This document shows positions 58,210 through 64,000 of a stretch of DNA of 64,000 nucleotides, piece by piece. The stretch lies in NCBI GenBank assembly GCA_023101885.1, contig JALPQD010000142.1, positions 5,044,121 to 5,108,120 of the forward strand, read 5' to 3'. Numbering within the stretch: the first letter of the stretch is position 1; every line of letters starts with the position of its first letter. This stretch comes from Typhlomys cinereus (Eukaryota; Chordata; Mammalia; Rodentia; Platacanthomyidae). Position numbers and translations under genes: made by a program. The notes beneath the pieces are model-generated. The model worked only from the letters and a program-made list of their open reading frames with translations. It was not told the DNA's origin and ran no database searches.

Positions 58210-59150
58210 TCTATTTCTGGTATGAAAAGTGTCCACACCGCATTATATTGCAGGCCCTTAGAAAAATCAATGCCTGCCTCTTCACCTTCTTACTAGGTTT
58301 TTATTTTAGCTTTTAGATTTGTTTGCTTGTTTTAGGTAGACCTTAGTTCACTCTTTAAAACATTTGCAAAAATTCAACGCTTTATATTTATAATGGATTT
58401 TGTGTGTCATGAGAAAAACACAGAACTAATGTGAAAAAGTGAGACCAAGAGCAAAAATGTCAATAGTCATCCAAAAAGAAGAGCTACATAATGCTGAAGC
58501 TCTTCACACTTAATTATTCAATCTAAAAATAATACACTGGCCACTTCATTCAGCCTGATGTGTTTCATTAATTACAGCATGGATCTCTAGCAGTGTAGTT
58601 AATTTGATTACAAGCAGACACTAGCTACATTCAACAAAGCTAGATGCAAGGCTTTCCAAGATAAATCTGTTTAGATCCACAGTCCCCCTTCTGGTGGTAG
58701 ATCACAAAGCTCTGAACAAATAGTAGTTAATGAAGACAATGGTATTCCTGCAAGGAAATTGTTATTGCTTGTGATTACAAAGAGTTGTTTTCAAAGAAAA
58801 ATATTTTATAATGAGTTATGGTAAGTTAGAAAAATAAGAAAGACAAGGGTTCCTCGCATTAATTGGTCTTTTAGTGTGAGGGAAAGAGGAAGCCAGTGTG
58901 ATGAACTCTAAGTCTCAGATTACAAGTTTGAGTGGATAGTCTCCTGGCCTTCTGTCAATGACTGTACAAAGGCTAGATGGAGTCCTGGAGATGTGTACAT
59001 CATTTTCAAGTCAAGATATGCATTTGAGTTCTGTGATTACAAATCTTGTCTTTCAGTAATGCCATACAATGAGGCGATGTAAAGTAAATCAGATAGGGAA
59101 ATGTGTTGATAAGACATAAAAGCAGAATAGTGTGGCTTTGACCCCTTCAA
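58210..59150. other. Intronic DNA, no repeat recognised
   Basis: AT-rich and free of recognisable repeats. Includes the MEF2-like site. Confidence 0.4.
58523..58532. promoter_or_regulatory. MEF2-consensus site in TXLNB intron
   Basis: CTAAAAATAA matches the MEF2 consensus YTAWWWWTAR exactly, in an AT-rich unrepeated intron stretch that also has 'ttaattacag' homeodomain-like sites. Such a 10-mer occurs by chance, so function is unproven. Confidence 0.3.
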
Positions 59151-59153
59151 TAA

Positions 59154-59518
59154 TGTCATGGTTTGAATGTGAGTTGTCCCTCCACAGGCTCATGTGTTTG
59201 AATCCTTAGTTGATATTTGGGAAGGTCTTCGCACCTTTGGGAGGTGGAGCCTTGCTGGAGGAAGACACTTCTCAGAGGGTGGGCCTTGAGGTCGGTTAAG
59301 CCCTGCCCTGTGTTGGCTTTTGCAGTTAACATTTAGTTCTTTCAGCCTCCATTATGGATGTGATTTAAGATGCTTATGCCAGCCAGCCATGTCTTTTCCA
59401 CCAGAAAGGATTGTATCTCCCCCTCGAGAACCATAAACTAAATAAATTTCCCTTCCTCTCTGTAAGTACTCTGAGTCCGAATACTTTCTTACTGCAGCAC
59501 AGAGAGTAATTGGTATAG
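59154..59518 (+). mobile_element. 5' LTR of ORR1/MT-like MaLR provirus
   Basis: It begins 'tgtcatggtttgaatgtgag' and contains 'tgggaggtggagccttgctgg', 'gaaaggattgtatctccccc' and 'ataaactaaataaatttccc' (poly-A signal), ending about 'gagagtaattggtata'. A typical MaLR LTR layout. Confidence 0.85.
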
Positions 59519-61034
59519 AAATTGGTAACAGGAGTGGAGTATGGCTGTGAGACTAAGAGGGTCTAGTACCAAAAAATGAAGTATTATAAAACTGAGAAAG
59601 TTACAGGCTACCAAAAAGTAGAAAACTATCACTGATATGACTGATGTGTCTTTGGAAGTTTTTGTTGGGAGAAATATGGAGAACTTTGAGACTTTGGACT
59701 AGGACTTTTGTGTATTAGAGATGGTGGCCTAAATGGCCATTCTTATGAGGCAGCTGTGAAAGATACAGATAGAAAGATACAGTGGAAGCTCAGGTTATGA
59801 TGGTGCAGAGGGGAACAGACACCGTGGAACCTTACAAGGGAAAAATGGAAGTCATGTGTTGGCAGAGAGTTTAGTAAAAAATTTTACCCTCATCCTGAAA
59901 GCTTGCCTGAAGTAATTCAAGTGTTTGGTGGAAAAAAATTTCAAGGCAATATAGTCTTAACAGTGTAACATGGCTACTTATAGCACTCTTGTTCAGTGTT
60001 ATGAGGAAAAAGAGCAAGAAATTAGGCAAAAAGAGATAAAAACAGGTTTGATGAAGAAAAATGTGAGGACAAACCTGTAGGTTTGCAAACAGCAAAATAG
60101 TGACTTTGTTAAAGTGATCAGCTCCAATCACAAATTAAAGTCTGCTCTTCATTTGGATAACAGAAGAAACTGTACCCTGAGGGAAAAATCGTCAGGGAAG
60201 GCTCCCACCCATAAGAATACATTTTTTTAAAAAGCTGAAGGACAGAGTTCCAAGAGAATGCTCTGGTCCTCTAAAGCAAAGGCCCAAGGGAGAGTCTCCC
60301 CAGTTTCAGCACAGAGAAACTGAAATCAGTTGTGATTCGAAGGAGCCAATTTCCAACCCAAGGCTCTGGCAGAATCTGGCAATGCTATTCACGTGGTACT
60401 GGTTTTAGAGCCTTCAAAGACACAAGAGTGAAGAGCTCATGGATCCCTCCTCCAAGGTTTCAGAGAGTGGCTGAAATTAGGCAGTGTGTGGTAGAATTGG
60501 AAATTTTTCAGAGAGGTCCAAGAATGGCATTTTGTGCTGTGGAATTAAAGCCTGGTTTGCAGTTAGCTCTGACGTCTGTAATATTCATACGTTACAGACG
60601 TCAAAGCTAATGTGGGACATCTGCCTCGAAAAGCTATGCATCATGGGAGGAGTCAGCCCATGAGATAGATGAGAAGAGCCAAAAGAGTGTGATGGAATCT
60701 GCTGGCAGCTGTTGGAAGAGTGGAAACAAAGCCCTTTGGAGCTGAGATGATTTCAACAGGAAGTTCATCTGCTGGATTTGGAGCTGCAGGATGTGGAGTT
60801 TGTCCTGCTGGTTTTCAGTCTTGCTATAGACCAATCTTTCCTGGATATGCCCCCATTCCTCCTTTTTGGAATGGAAATGTTTATTCTGTGTGATTGTATA
60901 TTGGAAGTATTTAGCTTGTTTTTGGATTTTACAGGAGGCTTTGGACATTTAGACTGTGCTGGGACTTTTGAAATTGGACTGAGTATGTTTGTATCATGAG
61001 ATGGCCATGAGCCTGTAGGGGGTGAGGGTGAAGA
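59519..61034 (+). mobile_element. Internal region of MaLR provirus
   Basis: It starts 'gaaattggtaacaggagtgg', like the post-LTR region of MaLR elements, and ends in a purine-rich tract, 'agggggtgagggtgaaga', before the 3' LTR. About 1.5 kb with no retroviral protein homology. Contains an inverted repeat at 60563-60610. Confidence 0.75.
60563..60610. repeat. Inverted repeat with 19-bp arms
   Basis: The left arm 60563-60581 (ttagctctgacgtctgtaa) and the right arm 60592-60610 (ttacagacgtcaaagctaa) pair at 18 of 19 positions around a 10-bp loop. Each arm contains a GACGTC palindrome. Confidence 0.93.
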
Positions 61035-61310
61035 TGTGAGTTGTCCCCCACATGCTCATGTCATTGAATCCTGAGTTGATACTTAGAAAGATCTTAGCAC
61101 CTTTGGGAGATGGGGCCTTGCTGAAGGAAAGCACGTTACAGTGGTTTCAGAGGGAAGATACAGCCCTTTGTGGTAGAAAAGGCTGGCTGGCTGACATAAG
61201 TCTGTGGCAGCTCAAGTCACATCCATCATGGAGGCTAAGGGAACTGAACTGGTAACTGTAAGCACCAACACATGGGAGGCTAACTAACCTCAAAGCCCAC
61301 CCCCTGTGAC
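61035..61310 (+). mobile_element. 3' LTR of MaLR provirus, partial
   Basis: 'tgtgagttgtcccccacatgctcatg', 'ttgatacttagaaagatctt-agcacctttgggagatgg' and 'ggccttgctgaaggaaagca' match the 5' LTR at 59168-59265. The first dozen LTR bases are missing, and the right half is diverged or rearranged, so the end is approximate. Confidence 0.7.
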
Positions 61311-61329
61311 ATCTGAAGTTTTTTGCTTG

Positions 61330-62285
61330 CTTGTTTATCCAACATATTCCTTTTTTGTCTTCTCATTTTTAGTCTCAGTACAACTCATGTGGATAGTATA
61401 TAGTTCTACCTCTTGGTGATGTATACAGTATCTTCCTTTAATTGGGCATGTCCTTTAACACATAAACGTTATTGATATAACATTATTGATATAATTGGAC
61501 AAAATATTAGGTACCATGGAAAAAACCTCTGCTCACTATTGGCCATTTTGGTTTCTGTTGCTCTATTTTCTTCCTGTCTTCCCACTTGAAGATTCTTTAA
61601 ACTACATTTTAGTTACCTACTGGATTTTTAAGCTCTAATTCTTGGTCTTATCTACAGGGATTGCTTTGGGATTACCGTCTACATTGTTAACTTTTTGCAC
61701 TCTACCTAGCATTAATACTGTATTACATTATAGGTGTAGAAACATGGCAACTAAATAGGTCCATTTACTGCTCCTATCTTGAAGATACTTTTTTTGTATG
61801 TATACAGTATTTACAAAATCCAAGGGATGGTATTATGCTTTTTAGTTTAATTAGAATCTTAAAAACTAAAGGGAAATTGCCTTTTTTCTTTACCCAATAG
61901 TTGACATTCTTGATGCTTTTCATTCCATCTAAAGTTTCCATCTTTTATTCTGTGTCATGTCCTCAGTCCAAAAAACTCCTTTTAGTGTCTGTCACAGTAT
62001 AACTCTGCTGACAATCAGTTCCACTAACCTCATTTAGCATTAAAATGTTTTTTCATTACTTTTACTATTTAATACTATATTTATTAGGTATAGGATTTGG
62101 CTTCAACAGAACCTGTTCATGAATTTTTCTTTAAGTCTTACATAAACCTTCCATTACATTCTGGTCTCCACAATTTTTGATGATGAAAAGCAACAATTAT
62201 AGAATCAGTGGTCCTCTGTGTAATAAGCTGTAAGCTTCTTTCAGGTTCTTTCTATTGATTTATTTTGGGTTTCTCTATGAATATT
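61330..62285 (-). mobile_element. Ancient L1M/HAL1-like element, antisense, left part
   Basis: T-rich DNA with blocks such as 'tactggatttttaagctcta', 'taactctgctgacaatcag' and 'tttttcattacttttactat' resembles the antisense 3' part of mammalian L1M/HAL1. It resumes at about 63250 with 'acagttttcagccattgtttcttcaaatat', a hallmark of antisense L1M. Assignment is by recall. Confidence 0.55.
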
Positions 62286-62289
62286 TTTA

Positions 62290-63240
62290 CTTTTTATTCT
62301 TTTAGAGCTTTATACATGAATGCATTGAGTTTATGATATTTTTACACCTTAATCCCCAACCCTATTCCCACCCTTCTTCTGCTCTGCCTGTCTCTTTCCT
62401 GTTTTCGTGTCTTTTCACATGTGTGGCTTGCTGAGTTTCACCTTGGTTGCTTTTGATGGCGCATGCTTGACTACTTGCTGGAGCATGAATCATACATCAG
62501 TGGGGATACCATGAAGGAAAGCTGCTTTCCTCCCTTCCCCTTCCAGTATTAACCCTTAGGAGTCTCTCAGGGGGATAGGGGGTCTCTGAAATCTTTCCCT
62601 TTCCATGGTGAAGTATTGACAGGCCAAATCCTGAGCAGGTCTTTTGAATATTCCTGTAGCTGCAGCCTGTCTATGGATCAATAACCTTGTATGTCCAGAA
62701 GATACTATCTGGATGCACCCCTGTGCCACTTCGGCTCTTAAAATCTTTTTTTTTTTAATTTTTATTATTTATTCAATTGTGCATGTGTGCGTGTGTGTAT
62801 GTAGAACCACGGACCCCCTCCACCTCCTCCTTGTTTACTCCGCCCCGGGATTCACAGGCTCCGCCCTACCAGGACCAGAAACGCAAGCCGCCCCCGCTTC
62901 CGCCTGGCGTCTATACGTGGGGTCTAGGATCCGAACTCAGGACCTCTGCCTGCAAGGCTGCGGCTTAACCTCTGAGCCGCCTCTCCAGCCCCCAGGCTCT
63001 TAAAATCTTACACCTCCCTCTTCCACAATCAATGTTCCCTAAGCCTTGGAGTGGGGGTATTTTCAGATGTTCTATTTAGAGCAGTCCATGACTACTTATT
63101 TTCTGCACTTTGGTCAGTTGTGGAATAAACACCTTCCATTGCAGAAGGAAGCTTCTAGGTCGAGTACTGAGTGCTCCTCCATCGATTATTATATTACATA
63201 TTATCCCTGCCTATTAAATATAGTCACAAAGTTGTTGGTT
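62290..63240 (-). mobile_element. Lx-type LINE-1 3' UTR, antisense
   Basis: 'tgcattgagtttatgatattttta', 'gagcaggtcttttgaatattcctgtagctgc', 'ttgtatgtccagaagata' and 'atgttccctaagccttggag' follow the antisense order of rodent Lx L1 3' UTRs. It sits inside the older L1M stretch and is split by the young SINE at 62748. Confidence 0.7.
62748..62994 (-). mobile_element. Young tRNA-headed SINE, antisense
   Basis: The antisense tail is 'ttttttttaatttttattatttattcaattg'. The body has 'ccaggaccagaaacgcaagc', 'cgcctggcgtctatacgtgg' and 'aggatccgaactcaggacct', and the head antisense is 'tgagccgcctctccagccc'. The target duplication 'ggctcttaaaatctt' is perfect over 15 bp (62733-62747 and 62995-63009). 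CpGs are well preserved. Confidence 0.94.
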
Positions 63241-63249
63241 GTCCCCATG

Positions 63250-64000
63250 ACATTTACATATGTTCCAATAAACTGGGACAGTTTTCAGCCATTGTTTCTT
63301 CAAATATATTTCTTCTTTGTCTTGTCTTCTCCCCCATCTCTTTCCTAAGATTATAATTCTATATGTACTAAACTTTGTGGTATGGACCACCAAGTCTTTG
63401 GTTCTTTTGTCATATTCTTCACCATTATTCAAATTAAATCATTTCTTATTCTTTTATTTTTGCATGTATCTATATATGTGTCTCTCTGTGTCTGTGTATA
63501 TCAGAAGGCACTGTGTGTGCTTGTTGAGACCCAAAGGTGATTTCAGGAATCACCTTAGATTGCACTACTTCCTTTTTGCTTTGCTCTGGAATTTCCCAGA
63601 CTCTGCCTTCCAGGGCCAGAAGTACAGGCCCCCACCATTTATACCTGGCATTTTTACTTGGAATTTGGGATGTAAACTCAGGACCTCTGGCTTGTGAGGA
63701 AGAGGCTTAACCTCTGAGCTATTTCTCCACTCCTATTTATCTTTTCCTCTGAAATCTCTATTATGTGGTAAGTCCATCCATTGACTTTTTAAATTTCAGA
63801 TTACGTAACTTTTAATTTCAAGATTTCACTTGCATTTTTTATAAATGTTCTTATCTGAGACTTGCTGTTTTTAATTCATTATTTTCCCTAACATTATTGA
63901 TCACAGGTGCAATATCCCTTGTAAAATTATTGTCTGCTATTTCTACATGGGGGTCATTATAGAACAAGCTATCTCTGGTTTCCTTTTGGGGGGAGGGAAT
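63250..64000 (-). mobile_element. Ancient L1M/HAL1-like element, antisense, right part
   Basis: 'cagttttcagccattgtttcttcaaatatatttctt', 'tccatccattgactttttaaatttcag' and 'aaattattgtctgctatttctacatgg' match antisense L1M/HAL1. Interrupted by the SINE at 63455-63736. Runs off the window edge. Confidence 0.65.
63455..63736 (-). mobile_element. Older tRNA-headed SINE, antisense
   Basis: 'gatttcaggaatcaccttagatt', 'ttttgctttgctctggaattt', 'ttatacctggcatttttact', 'aaactcaggacctctggctt' and 'ggcttaacctctgagctatttctcc' are the antisense order of the same family as 23640 and 24045. Confidence 0.88.

Noticed and set aside
59571..61000. Possible gag-like coding in the MaLR internal region
   Set aside because: Only short frames without retroviral motifs, as expected for MaLR, which has no known functional genes.

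Overview
The window is mammalian genomic DNA from a rodent. The evidence is rodent-type LINE-1 copies, tRNA-derived SINEs with an ID/B2-like head, B4/RSINE1-like, B1-like and ID-like SINEs, MaLR-type (ORR1/MT-like) LTR elements, and one interrupted protein-coding gene with vertebrate splice sites. The youngest SINE family and the L1 3' UTR do not look like those of mouse or rat. A non-murine myomorph rodent (for example a dipodoid) is a reasonable guess, but the sequence alone does not fix the species. There are no bacterial-type operons, CRISPR arrays or phage genes, and I recognised no tRNA or rRNA genes.

The only host gene I can support is TXLNB (beta-taxilin, a syntaxin-binding coiled-coil protein of muscle), on the + strand. 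A probable non-coding first exon and promoter lie near 40.1-40.37 kb. Coding exons are at 42535-42984 (start codon at 42549), 52689-52780 and 57785-57955. The gene continues beyond the right edge. The first coding intron appears to be a GC-AG intron. The left 40 kb looks intergenic; by human synteny, which is prior knowledge rather than something seen here, it would be the CITED2-TXLNB interval.

The rest is a layered record of mobile-element insertions. The largest is a full-length but inactivated LINE-1 on the - strand (25320-31518), flanked by a perfect 14-bp target-site duplication. Its 5' end is CpG-rich and contains two copies of a ~65-bp block 250 bp apart. Two further short 3' pieces of the same L1 type (17856-18283 and 43831-44308) have their own target-site duplications. 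Older L1 pieces lie at 1980-2640, 2655-2865, 34280-34460, 34745-37435 (a nested stack), 11880-12290 and 61330-64000. Two MaLR-like proviruses with recognisable LTR-internal-LTR layout lie at 8420-10545 and 59154-~61310, with related or similar solo LTRs at 12283-12645, 18648-18985, 22586-22966, 23290-23610 and 49660-49948. About 17 tRNA-headed SINE copies are scattered through the window, including three young CpG-rich ones and one tandem double insertion sharing a single target sequence.

No previously undescribed multi-gene system was found. The observations most worth checking are the GC-AG splice donor in TXLNB, the young SINE subfamily, the L1 5' repeat architecture, a perfect 24-bp-arm hairpin in a TXLNB intron, and a 53-bp segment shared between one LTR and the internal region of the same provirus.
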